DNA from: Larix kaempferi
Taxonomy: Eukaryota > Streptophyta > Pinopsida > Pinales > Pinaceae
NCBI GenBank assembly: GCA_027924585.1
Contig: BSBM01000361.1
Span: 69,314,501-69,378,500, forward strand
Reading direction: 5' to 3'
Length of the DNA: 64,000 nucleotides
Below are positions 1-9,617 of the stretch, piece by piece. A program made the translations under genes and the position numbers. Position 1 is the stretch's first letter, and each line of letters opens with the position of its first letter. Below the pieces are notes generated by a model, which worked only from the letters and a program-made list of their open reading frames with translations, made no database searches and was not told the origin of the DNA.

Positions 1-662
1 GTCATGAAAATCCCTTTGAAGCCAGGTGCTAAGCTTGTGAAGCAGTGATCGTATAGACTGAATCCACGGTACAAAGAGAGAGTCCGCACAGAGTTGGACA
101 AAATGTTAGAGGCAGGAATCATCGAACCCATCAAGGAATCTGAATGGATCAGCCCTATGGTCGTCCAGGACAAAAAAGAAAAGGGTGAGAACAGGATATG
201 TGTCGACCTTAGAAAACTTAATGATGCATCAATGCACGACCCATTCCCTACCCCTTTTATGGATGAAGTGCTTGACAATGTTGGAGGGAATGAGGCCTAC
301 TCCTTTACCAATGGTTTCTCTGGTTATCATCAAATCAGACTTGATCCTGCGGATAGGCATAAGAAGGGGGTATTGACCACCCCATTGCATTTTCTAGTAG
401 GAAGCTATCGACAGCAGAGAAGAAATATACCACTATTGAGAAGGAAGGACTTGTGATGGTATATGCCCTTCAGAAATTTAGACATTATCTACTTGGTGCG
501 CACTTCCTCATGTTCACTGATCATTTTGCATTGAAATATCTGGTCAATAAGCCAGTGTTAGGGGGGTGTATATGTAGATGGTTTTTGCTGTTCCAGGAGT
601 ACGAATTCGAGATCGTTGTTAAACCTGGAAGACTAAATTTGGGACCTGACCACCTGTCTTGA
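1..662 (+). pseudogene. Ty3/gypsy RT-RNase H fragment (element A)
   Basis: This is a decayed polymerase segment of an LTR retrotransposon whose 5' part lies left of the window. The first 360 bases encode the start of a reverse transcriptase, including the ICVDLRKLNDAS and FSGYHQIRLDP blocks typical of Ty3/gypsy RT. Around base 365 the protein jumps straight into RNase H (GSYRQQRR, then MVYALQKFRHYLLGAHF and ALKYLVNKP). Compared with the sister copy at 33.8-35.5 kb, the RT palm with the catalytic Asp-Asp and the RT/RNase H connection are deleted. The frame also shifts near 450, and a TGA interrupts the pre-RT region at about 46. The product cannot be functional. Family assignment is firm; the lineage within Ty3 is not resolved. 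Confidence 0.9.
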
Positions 663-1076
663 ATTGAGTTGGGAGAGGAGCCGACAAACATTGAAGACAG
701 TCTGCCTGACGCGCAGATGTTTGCTATATAGGTTTCAGATGATTACTATAAGGATATCATTGATTTTCTAACATCAGGGCTGACACCGCAAGAATTTTAT
801 GTTCAGCAGAAGAAGCAGCTAGTAGTCCGCGCCATGGATTTCACTATCATTGCAGGTTAGTTATACAAACTCGGGCCAGATGAAGTACTGCGCAGATGTG
901 TACTCGACCGTGAAAAACCATATATACTAGCAGATGCGCATTCAGGGATCGTGAGAGGTCATTACGCAAGAAAGGCTACTGCATAGAAGATATTGCGCGT
1001 AGGGTTGTGCTAGTTTACCATCCACAAAGACTCTAAGGAATACTACAGGAACTGCAATGTCTGTCAGAGGACAGGG
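663..1076 (+). pseudogene. Integrase N-terminal part, gypsy element A (interrupted)
   Basis: This continues the pol reading frame of element A after RNase H. It encodes the linker and the HHCC zinc-binding region of integrase (GHYARKATA, HKDSKEYYRNCNVCQRTG), with several TAG stops. The frame breaks inside the Cys-x-x-Cys end of the zinc finger at 1076, where element A' has inserted, and it resumes at 8668 in the same protein order. The sister copy at 33.5-33.75 kb shows the uninterrupted version. The TAG stops fall at positions that are glutamine, histidine or tryptophan in the sister copy. Confidence 0.85.
1072..1076 (+). repeat. Target-site duplication, left copy (CAGGG)
   Basis: The five bases CAGGG directly precede the LTR at 1077 and recur directly after the other LTR at 8668-8672. 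They come from the integrase gene of element A, whose reading is restored when one copy and the insert are removed. The perfect 5-bp duplication proves that 1077-8667 is a single insertion. Confidence 0.95.
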
Positions 1077-1680
1077 TGTTAAAATTCAATATGCTAAGAC
1101 AGAAAATAGCAGCATTACATTCCATTTCACAATAATAGCATATACAGGATCACTGAAGAAACAACAAGCACAGCATAAACACAAGAGACAGAGATTTATC
1201 CTGGGAAACCCTCATGGGGTAGAAAACCCAGCAAAGCTTCCTCAATATAGATGACCAGCAATATACAAAGATGAAACCCTGAGACATGATCTCCTCCTCC
1301 ACAATAGCAGACCTCTCCTCCACAAGTGTGCTATCCTCAAGTGAGTGAATGTGTATAATGAGGAACACACCTCCTCTATTTATACACTACTCTGATATGT
1401 ATTTTACACAAGTACATGTAGGCTCGTATTTAACCATTAGGTTAAATACCCCATTATAACTGACTGGGCCGACCCCTCTAGGGTGGTCTAATAACCCTTT
1501 GACCCACATAACACATACAGGGCCGACCCCCACTAGGGAAGTCTAATAACCCAAGTTACCACATTCCGACAGAGGAATAAACATCTCCGGATATACAATA
1601 AGATCTTCATGGAGGAATGAATCATCTCCGGAATAATAAAGTACAAATATAATATTCTTTGAAGTTACAATATCTCAACA
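1077..1680 (-). repeat. 3' LTR of element A'
   Basis: This 604-bp repeat is nearly identical to 8064-8667. In element orientation it begins TGTTGAGATATTG and ends with ATTTTAACA, the usual TG...CA ends. It lies beside the polypurine tract, so it is the 3' LTR. It holds a TATAAATAGAGG box (minus strand, 1376-1384) also present in the partner LTR and in the related element B. Confidence 0.96.
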
Positions 1681-1692
1681 CTCCCCCTTAAC
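1681..1692 (-). other. Polypurine tract of A'
   Basis: The minus strand reads GTTAAGGGGGAG immediately upstream of the 3' LTR, the expected plus-strand primer of an LTR retrotransposon. Related tracts sit beside the LTRs of elements B (40380-40391) and E (18986-18996). Confidence 0.9.
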
Positions 1693-1902
1693 GAGAAGGA
1701 TATTATAACAGCATCTGCACGAGCAAGGAGTCATCAACATCATACATGATACATCTATAAATCATTGGAAGCTTTCTCAACATCATCAGTAACTCAACCA
1801 GTTACTGGAATATCTTCAATACTGGAACATCAACATCTTCAGTACTGAGTCTTTATCTTCTGCAGCACTCAAACAGCTACAGCAACATCAATATCTGAAT
1901 CC

Positions 1903-2267
1903 TCACGATTGTCAGCATCGCCATCACACGATCATCAGCATCGTCATCACATGATCAACAACATCGTCATCTCACTATCATCAACATCGTCATCACAGGA
2001 TCATCAACATCGTCATCTCACGATCATCAGTATCGTCATCACACGATCATCAGCATCGTCATCTCACGATCATCAGCATTGTCATCATACGATCATCAGC
2101 ATCGTCATCTCACGATCATCAGCATCGTCATCTCACGATCATCAGCATCGTCATCATACGATCATCAGCATCGTCATCTCACGATCATCAACATCGTCAT
2201 CACACGATCATTAGCATCGTCATCTTACGATCATCCGCATCGTTATCTCACAATTATCAGCATTGTC
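1903..2267. repeat. Tandem array 1 in A', about 23-bp unit
   Basis: About 16 imperfect copies of a 23-bp unit, roughly ACGATCATCAGCATCGTCATC. Copies vary at a few positions (CAC/CTC, AGC/AAC). The unit contains the short inverted repeat CGAT...ATCG. The reading frames that cross it are low-complexity Ser/His/Ile runs and are not genes. Confidence 0.9.
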
Positions 2268-2624
2268 ATATCATCTCGATCTACAGCATCTGGATCATCT
2301 CGATCTACAGCATCTGGATCATCACGATCTACAGCATCTGGATCATCTCGATCTATAACATCTGGATCATCACGATCTACAACATTTGGATCATCTCGAT
2401 CTACAGCATCTGGATCATCTCGATCTATAACATCTGGATCATCTCGATCTACAGCATCTGGATCATCTCATCTACACCATCTGGATCATCTCGATCTACA
2501 CCATCTGGATCATCTCGATCTACACCATCTGGATCATCTCGATCTACAGCATCTGGATCATCACGATCTACAGCATCTGGATCATCACGATCTACAGCAT
2601 CTGGATCATCTCGATCTACAGCAT
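2268..2624. repeat. Tandem array 2 in A', 24-bp unit
   Basis: About 15 copies of a 24-bp unit (TCGATCTACAGCATCTGGATCATC without gaps). Because 24 is a multiple of three it keeps frames open on both strands, giving eight-residue repeats such as DLHHLDHL or AVDRDDPD. I regard these frames as by-products of the repeat. GATC occurs twice per unit. Confidence 0.9.
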
Positions 2625-2639
2625 AAGTATCCTCAACCA

Positions 2640-2900
2640 TACAAGTACATTAATCAATACATGTATCATCAAAAGTATGTATTCTCACCAATACATCTAT
2701 CATCAAAACATGTATTCTTACTAATACATATATCATCAAAAGCATGTATTCTCACTAATACATCTATCATCAAAAGCATGTATTCTCACTAATACATCTA
2801 TCATCAAAAGCATGTATTCTCACTAATACATCTATCATCAAAAGCATGTATTCTCACTAATACATCTATCAATACAAGTATCCACACTAATACAAGTATA
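2640..2900. repeat. Tandem array 3 in A', 34-bp unit
   Basis: About seven copies of a 34-bp unit around TACATCTATCATCAAAAGCATGTATTCTCACTAA. Each unit has an inverted repeat TGTAT...ATACA with an eight-base spacer. The last copies shorten and degenerate toward 2900. Confidence 0.85.
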
Positions 2901-2925
2901 CACAACAGCAGCATACCCTGCAACA

Positions 2926-3633
2926 CACATGATCCAATTACGGGATGGTCAATCCCTCTTACTTTAGGACATAGGTCCAAGGATGATACAATCTTGATCC
3001 ACTTATGGGATGATCAATCCCTCTCAATTTAAGACATCTCTCATGTCTATGGATGATGCAATCCAGATCAACTTACAGGATGATCAATCCTTATCCTTTT
3101 AAGACACCTCACCATGTCTAAGGATGATGCAATCCCGAATCAACTTACAAGATGATTAGTCCTTATCACTTTAAGACACCTTACCATGTCTAGGGACGAT
3201 GCAATCCCAATCTACTTACAGGATGATTAGTCCTTATCACTTTAAGACACCTCACCATGTCTAGGGATGATGCAATCCCAATCTACTTACAGGATGATTA
3301 GTCCTTATCACTTTAAGACACCTCACCATGTCTAGGGACGATGCAATCCCAATCTACTTACAGGATGATTAGTCCTTATCACTTTAAGACACCTCACCAT
3401 GTCTAGGGACGATGCAATCCCAATCTACTTACAGGATGATTAGTCCTTATCACTTTAAGACACTTCACCATGTCTAGGGACGATGCAATCCCAATCTACT
3501 TACAGGAGGATTAGTCCTTATCACTTTAAGACACCTCACCATGTCTAGGGACGATGCAATCCCAATCTACTTACAGGATGATTAGTCCTTATCACTTTAA
3601 GACAAGTCTCATGTCTAGGGACGATGCAATCCC
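2926..3633. repeat. Tandem array 4 in A', 71-bp unit with two inverted repeats
   Basis: About ten copies, of which the central six or seven are almost identical at 71 bp; the first copies near 2929-3120 are more divergent. Each unit holds AGACA...TGTCT followed by GGGA-CGATGCAA-TCCC. In the early divergent copies the same places read AGACAT...ATGTCT and GGAT-GATGCA-ATCC. No coding frame follows this period. Confidence 0.9.
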
Positions 3634-4095
3634 ATCACGTACATTTTGAACCTAGTTCATGGACGATGCAGTCCTCACGTACATTTTGAACCCAGTTCAT
3701 GGACGATGCAGTCCTCACGTACATTTTGAACCCAGTTCATGGACGATGCAGTCCTCACGTACATTTTGAACCCAGTTCATGGACGATGCAGTCCTCACGT
3801 ACATTTTGAACCCAGTTCATGGACGATGCAGTCCTCACGTACATTTTGAACCCAGTTCATGGACGATGCAGTCCTCACGTACATTTTGAACCCAGTTCAT
3901 GGACGATGCAGTCCTCACGTACATTTTGAACCCAGTTCATGGACGATGCAGTCCTCACGTACATTTTGAACCCAGTTCATGGACGATGCAGTCCTCACGT
4001 ACATTTTGAACCCAGTTCATGGACGATGCAGTCCTCACGTACATTTTGAACCCAGTTCATGGACGATGCAGTCCTCATGTACATTTTGAACTAGT
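3634..4095. repeat. Tandem array 5 in A', 40-bp unit
   Basis: About eleven copies of a 40-bp unit that are almost identical. Each contains GAAC-CCA-GTTC followed by GGAC-GATGCA-GTCC, two adjacent inverted repeats. The second has the same hexaloop as array 4 but a C-G pair where array 4's early copies have T-A. The homogeneity suggests recent expansion or gene-conversion-like homogenisation. Confidence 0.95.
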
Positions 4096-5125
4096 GGTTC
4101 CGGGATGATGCAATCCCCATCACTTTATTCTCGAAGACCATACGTCTACGGATCAATTCAGGGACCAAGGTCCGGGGATGATACAATCCCCACTTCTCGG
4201 AGACCTTACGTCTACGGCTCTCTTTAGGACTGAAAGTCCAGGGATGATCCAATCCCCTCAACTGTCCACTAAGGACTTCATTCTCGGAGACCTCACGTCT
4301 ACGGCTCTCTTTAGGACTGAAAGTCCAGGGATGATCCAATCCCCTCAACTGTCCACTAAGGACTTCATTCTCGGAGACCTCACGTCTACGGCTCTCTTTA
4401 GGACTGAAAATCCAGGGATGATCCAATCCCCTCAACTGTCCACTAAGGACTTCATTCTCGGAGACCTCACGTCTACGGCTCTCTTTAGGACTGAAAGTCC
4501 AGGGATGATCCAATCCCCTCAACTGTCCACTAAGGACTTCATTCTCGGAGACCTCACGTCTACGGCTCTCTTTAGGACTGAAAGTCCAGGGATGATCCAA
4601 TCCCCTCAACTGTCCACTAAGGACTTCATTCTCGGAGACCTCACGTCTACGGCTCTCTTTAGGACTGAAAGTCCAGGGATGATCCAATCCCCTCAACTGT
4701 CCACTAAGGACTTCATTCTCGGAGACCTCACGTCTACGGCTCTCTTTAGGACTGAAAGTCCAGGGATGATCCAATCCCCTCAACTGTCCACTAAGGACTT
4801 CATTCTCAGAGACCTCACGTCTACGGCTCTCTTTAGGACTGAAAGTCCAGGGATGATCCAATCCCCTCAACTGTCCACTAAGGACTTCATTCTCGGAGAC
4901 CTCACGTCTACGGCTCTCTTTAGGACTGAAAGTCCAGGGATGAACCAATCCCCTCAACTGTCCACTAAGGACTTCATTTTCGGAGACCATACGTCTACGG
5001 ATCTATTCAGGGACCGAAGTCCAGGGATGATACAATCCCTACCTGTCCACTAAGGACTTCATTTTCGGAGACCATACGTCTACGGCTCACTTTAGAACAT
5101 GTGTTCAAGGATGATACAATCCCCA
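4096..5125. repeat. Tandem array 6 in A', 87-bp unit
   Basis: About ten 87-bp copies flanked by divergent partial units (4096-4190 and 5060-5125). Each unit contains AGAC...GTCT, GGACT-GAA-AGTCC, GGGAT-GATCCA-ATCCC and GTCC...GGAC inverted repeats. Since 87 is divisible by three, nearly 300 codons stay open on both strands (29-residue repeats). A frame open on both strands over a perfect repeat is not evidence for a gene. One copy breaks a stem (AAAATCC near 4408). Confidence 0.95.
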
Positions 5126-8051
5126 CATGTATTCTCATCAATATACTATCGATCCTGGGAACCCATACAGAACCTGATTCACACTTCTTCTTTAATTGCA
5201 CCATTAAGAGAATGGTCTTGTCTATCCACTTGGAGCAAACATCTCATCATGATTCTCTTCCTCTTTCTAAGAAAATCTTCTAGCCACAAGCCTTCTATAT
5301 TTTGTTTGATTTGTAAATCTTCTTGTTGAACATCCATCACTTGTTCAGTGTTCATTATTCTTCATGATCTTTCCTACAAAACAAAATTAAGTACATGATT
5401 AGTAATCCTTTATAATCATGAAATCATGATAACCTATTATGCATACAGATATCATTTACATAGTTATGCAACTATCTTGACCAATACTTTGGCACAACAC
5501 TTTCCCATATCCTGTATGCATACAGTGGCTATCTAGATGCCTTCCATCTCTACCAGAACATACTATCGAGAGTGTGCACAGCTCTTAGCATGTCAGCAAA
5601 GAGGTTTCATTCTAGACAAGCAACAATGGAATGTTTGTCCAACTTACCAATCATATGCATATTAGTAGTATAATGTTCAATGCTCTATGAATGTTTGCAC
5701 TCAGCATGATATGTTCTAGGAATACAAATATGCATACAAGAAATATCATTTACTATTTCAAATAACAACTCAAATACTTATCTTTTATGTTTGTGTGGTT
5801 GCCTCCCGCTTGATCTTCTATATGTCCTTTGAACTTCTATTCATTCTGTACCACTGTGCATGCTCAAGTGTGCACTAGTGTCATCCTCATGATCTCATAC
5901 ACAAACATTCATTCATTAGTATATTCTCAAAACATTCTAATTCTAAATAATCTTGAATATGTATAGTCATGATCATTAGTATTCAAGATTTCAGGGAAGT
6001 CTTCTTTTACTCATGCATATCATCAATCAAGATAAAATATATAATATGCATAATCCCTTGATTACTAACTTTATGAATAAGCATAACCAATCATTCCAAG
6101 TATACTTATATAAGGGATCCTAACACAAGGTAAGATTCATGGGAAACATACCTGGATTAGTATACCTACTTGGTTATGTACAACATACCTAAACAATCTC
6201 TTCAATGATTTAGAGATCTTGAGCTAGAACCTGCATGTCTCATAGGTTAAGCATAATATAACAAAGTCATACATACCTCGTAAGTAGAAGAAAGATTATG
6301 GATGAGTCTTTGTCTTCATGTTTTCATGGTCATGGAGCTTGATTTGTCTTTTGAGATGTACCTGTGTCTTGTTAGCAGACAACATCAACCTCACACAACA
6401 TCATAATGCATTAGTACAATCATAAGTGTCAACACCCTAACCAATGAATATCTTCTATGATGCATTCATAATTTTGTCAAGGTGATACAACAAATCTAAA
6501 ATCAAGATTGCACTAACCGTAATAACATGAAGACAAACATACCATAAACTTAATCATGAACAAATCTCAAAACATACCTCGATGAGTCATACCTGTCGAG
6601 ATCGCTTGTAATCTCCTTATGTAAAGCCTTAGCCTCATCTCCTTTTGAAACAGGAACTCCTTCACTTATGCAGGTGACCAATCCATCTTCTTCTAGGATT
6701 AGCCCTATCAACTTGATTTGCAAGAACTGGACCTAGAGCTGGATATGGGTTTGTCAGAGAAACCCAAAAATTCAAACTTTGAATTTCAAACTTCCGAAAG
6801 GATAGAAATATGCGCCTTGATGAGCTGATCAAACTGATATATTCAGAATTTGAAAACTGCAAAGTTTCACTCCTCAATTTTGCCTTTGAATCTCCCGGAT
6901 TCACTGGACGTGACCCTGAACTGGGGTTTGGTGAATCCCACTCTTCTGCCCAATCAAAATGTTTGATCCAAAGCTCTAAGCTTCTATTTTTCTGAGGAGC
7001 TTCCATCCATGGTCATAGATTTCAAAAAATTCTCATTTTTACAGAAGCCCTAATTTTCCACTTTTCTGATCAAAGTCCCGAACTAGGGTCTAATCAAACC
7101 CGGCCTTCTGCCCAACCAAAAATTCTGATCTTGGTCTCTAAATTTCTATTTTGATGAGTAGCATCCAGCCGTGGTCTCCGATTACAAAAATTCCAACTTT
7201 CTCCAAAGCCCTAAATTCCGGAAGCCATGAATGAAGGTACCAAAAAATAATTCTGTTTTGACAGAAATATGTACCTGATTGTTTCTGGTGTAACTCCAAA
7301 ATTTTTGATCCACAGGGTATGAAAAGGTTTCCTGAGATAGCATGATCTGTTATCTTTCCATCCTAACAGGTCTGACCTCAATTGGATTCTCTGAGAGAGA
7401 GTTATGCCAAATGTCGCAATGTGACCTGTTTTGGGATAAAACAGGAGAGCGAACTTGTACGGTGTGCCACGTGTCACTGTTTTAACTTCGGCCTCTGAAA
7501 ACGTTTTCTGAGATAGCTCTTCCTGTTACCTTTCCATCCTGACAGGTATGACCTCAATTGGACTCTCTGAGAGAGAGTTATGCCAAATGTTGCAACGTGA
7601 CCTGTTTATGGGATAATACAGGAGAGCGCACTTGTACGGAGTTCCACGTGTCACTGGTTCAACTTCGGCCTCTGAAAAAGTTTTCTGAGATATTACAGAC
7701 TGTGTACTACCTGTCACTTTTTATGAAATTTCATTTGGAGCTTCCTAGCCCAAGATATGACCTTTTTCCCAAGGTCACTTGATTTTGACTCAGATCTGGA
7801 AGAGGCAGAAACCCTATATTGTACAGATCATAAATCACAAATTACAATGAATTAGAGGTTGTCCTTTGGACACAAGGTACCTGGAGATTTAATCTTCGTC
7901 CTGTAACAATTTCAGATCTGAAAACTTCGCCAAAATGGATTTATAGCGAAAGTGCTACGATGACTGGTTTTTGCTATGTAAAACCCTAACCTTCAAATTG
8001 TCGTAACTAAGCAAGTGTCTTTAGTGCCATACCTTGTCTTCCTTCAGGTTA
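5126..8051 (-). other. Non-coding leader of A'
   Basis: In element orientation this lies between the PBS and the tandem arrays and would be the 5' part of the transcript after the LTR. No frame over 120 codons has recognisable similarity. It contains a two-copy repeat of about 176 bp (7332-7507 and 7508-7684) and an older degenerate duplication at about 6910-7060 and 7078-7210. Around 5370-5400 it shares the string TGATCTTTCCTACAAAACAA and nearby bases with element B at about 43256-43290, so part of the leader is homologous to the B family. It may carry the packaging signal, but nothing in the sequence shows that directly. Confidence 0.6.
7332..7684. repeat. Two-copy 176-bp direct repeat in the A' leader
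   Basis: Bases 7332-7507 and 7508-7684 are diverged tandem copies. Both contain the CTCTGAGAGAGAGTTATGCC stretch, a GGGATAA(AA/TA)CAGGAGAGCG segment and CCACGTGTCACTG. A third partial copy starts at 7685 with TCTGAGATATTACAGAC. Confidence 0.8.
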
Positions 8052-8063
8052 GCTCTGATACCA
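8052..8063 (-). other. Primer binding site of A' (tRNA-iMet type)
   Basis: The minus strand reads TGGTATCAGAGC directly after the 5' LTR. It is the standard sequence complementary to the 3' end of initiator methionine tRNA used by many plant copia and gypsy elements. It fixes the orientation of A' as minus. Confidence 0.95.
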
Positions 8064-8667
8064 TGTTAAAATTCAATATGCTAAGACAGAAAATAGCAGC
8101 ATTACATTCCATTTCACAATAATAGCATATACAGGATCACTGAAGAAACAACAAGCACAGCATAAACACAAGAGACAGAGATTTATCCTGGGAAACCCTC
8201 ATGGGGTAGAAAACCCAGCAAAGCTTCCTCAATATAGATGACCAGCAATATAAAAAGATGAAACCCTGAGACATGATCTCCTCCTCCACAATAGCAGACC
8301 TCTCCTCCACAAGTGTGCTATCCTCAAGTGAGTGAATGTGTATAATGAGGAACACACCTCCTCTATTTATACACTACTCTGATATGTATTTTACACAAGT
8401 ACATGTAGGCTCGTATTTAACCATTAGGTTAAATACCCCATTATAACTGACTGGGCCGACCCCTCTAGGGTGGTCTAATAACCCTTTGACCCACATAACA
8501 CATACAGGGCCGACCCCCACTAGGGAAGTCTAATAACCCAAGTTACCACATTCCGACAGAGGAATAAACATCTCCGGATATACAATAAGATCTTCATGGA
8601 GGAATGAATCATCTCCGGAATAATAAAGTACAAATATAATATTCTTTGAAGTTACAATATCTCAACA
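8064..8667 (-). repeat. 5' LTR of element A' with TATA box
   Basis: This 604-bp LTR is nearly identical to 1077-1680 and lies beside the PBS. On the minus strand TATAAATAGAGG at about 8363-8371 is a good core promoter candidate, with transcription expected a few tens of bases downstream. The only difference I see between the LTRs is at 8253 (A here, C at 1266). Confidence 0.96.
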
Positions 8668-9617
8668 CAGGGAAGCCGTCGCGGAGAGACAAAATGCCAT
8701 TAAACCCGTAGTTGACCTTACAGGCCTTTGAGAAGTGGGAAATTGATTTTTTGGGACCTATAAACCCACTGGGAAATAGAACTGGTGCGAGGTATATTAT
8801 TACTACCATGAATTACCTCACTAGATGGGAATAAGCTAAACCAGTGAAGGACTGCAGCGCAGGTACTGCCGTGCAGTTCATTTTTGAGGAAATTTTGTCA
8901 CGTTTTGGCTGTCTGAAAATTTTGATGAGTGATCAGGGCACTCACTTTCTGAATAACACCATAGAGGCCCTGATGGAGGAGTTCCACATTCGGCATCACC
9001 GCAGTAAGCCATATCATTCGTAGGCAAATGGAACTATTGAAGCTTTCAACAAGATACTGGAAAATGCATTGACAAAGGTGTGCAACGTAAACAAGAATGA
9101 TTGGGACCTGCGCATCTCGTCTGTGCTATGGGCATATAGGACAACTTGTAAGAAATTGATGGGACAGACACCTTTTCGGTTGGCTTATGGGCAGGATGCG
9201 ATAATGCCCATGGATTACATTGTCCCCAGTCTGAGGATTGCTGCGTTCACTAGAATAGCAGATCGCGAAGCATTAGATGAAAGACTGCTACAATTAGTCA
9301 GCTTGGAAGAGGATCGTTTCATTGCAGACTTTCAATAGCAAGTTCAGAAGGATCGTGAAAAGGCATGGCATGATCGCCATATCAGGAACAAATGCTTTCA
9401 GGTAGGTGACTTAGTCCTCCTGTATGATAGCAAGTTCATGAAATTTCTTGGCAAGTTTAAAATACATTGGCTTGGTCCATATATTGTTATGCATGTCACT
9501 AACAATGGTGTAGTTAAGTTAGCCACTTTAGCTGGTGATACCCTACCCACTATGATTAATGGAAGCAGACTTAAGTTGTACCATGATAGTCCTGCTTCGC
9601 AGCATGCGAAAAAATAA
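8668..9617 (+). pseudogene. Integrase core and C-terminus, gypsy element A
   Basis: The first five bases are the right target duplication (CAGGG). The frame then resumes the integrase interrupted at 1076. The catalytic-core signatures are visible: EIDFLGP (first Asp), LMSDQGTHF (second Asp) and NGTIEAFNK (Glu). They are followed by [16 protein letters not shown] and the C-terminal GPY/F-type motif WLGPYIV, and the frame ends at a TAA near 9617. In-frame stops include TAA near 8832 and TAG near 9022 and 9337. No chromodomain follows. The sister copy on the minus strand at 32.7-33.75 kb matches throughout. Confidence 0.88.

Larger units (their letters stand above)
1077..8667 (-). mobile_element. 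Non-autonomous LTR retrotransposon A' (LARD-like, copia-related)
   Basis: This is a complete element of 7,591 bp on the minus strand, inserted in the integrase gene of element A. It has two 604-bp LTRs that I see differ at one base only (C at 1266, A at 8253), an initiator-Met-type PBS at 8052-8063, a polypurine tract at 1681-1692 and a CAGGG target duplication. The 6.4-kb interior has no gag, protease, integrase or RT similarity in any frame. About half is tandem arrays (1903-5125) and the rest a non-coding leader (5126-8051). Its LTR shares blocks with the LTR of the copia element B at 39691-40379, so a copia relative probably supplied its proteins. The near-identical LTRs mean very recent mobility. 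Large retrotransposon derivatives (LARDs) are the closest known class. Confidence 0.93.

Noticed and set aside
2079-2792. 237-codon Ser/His/Leu repeat frame (and a minus-strand Asp/Val repeat frame)
   Set aside because: It follows the 23- and 24-bp arrays exactly and loses coherence outside them.
1903-3633. Centromeric or telomeric satellite
   Set aside because: The arrays lie within one element bounded by LTRs and a target duplication, are only 0.2-1 kb each, and contain no telomere-type TTTAGGG runs.
3634-4095. CRISPR-like regular repeats
   Set aside because: The 40-bp units are contiguous with no variable spacers, and the context is a plant retrotransposon.
4091-5053. Open frames of about 290-300 codons on both strands over the 87-bp repeats
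   Set aside because: The unit is a multiple of three and free of stops in these phases; open on both strands with identical repeats. No start context or similarity. Treated as repeat by-products.
8052-8063. TGGTATCAGAGC as part of a tRNA gene
   Set aside because: Only 12 bases match and they adjoin an LTR; it is a primer binding site. The same applies at 27650-27661 and 17186-17198.
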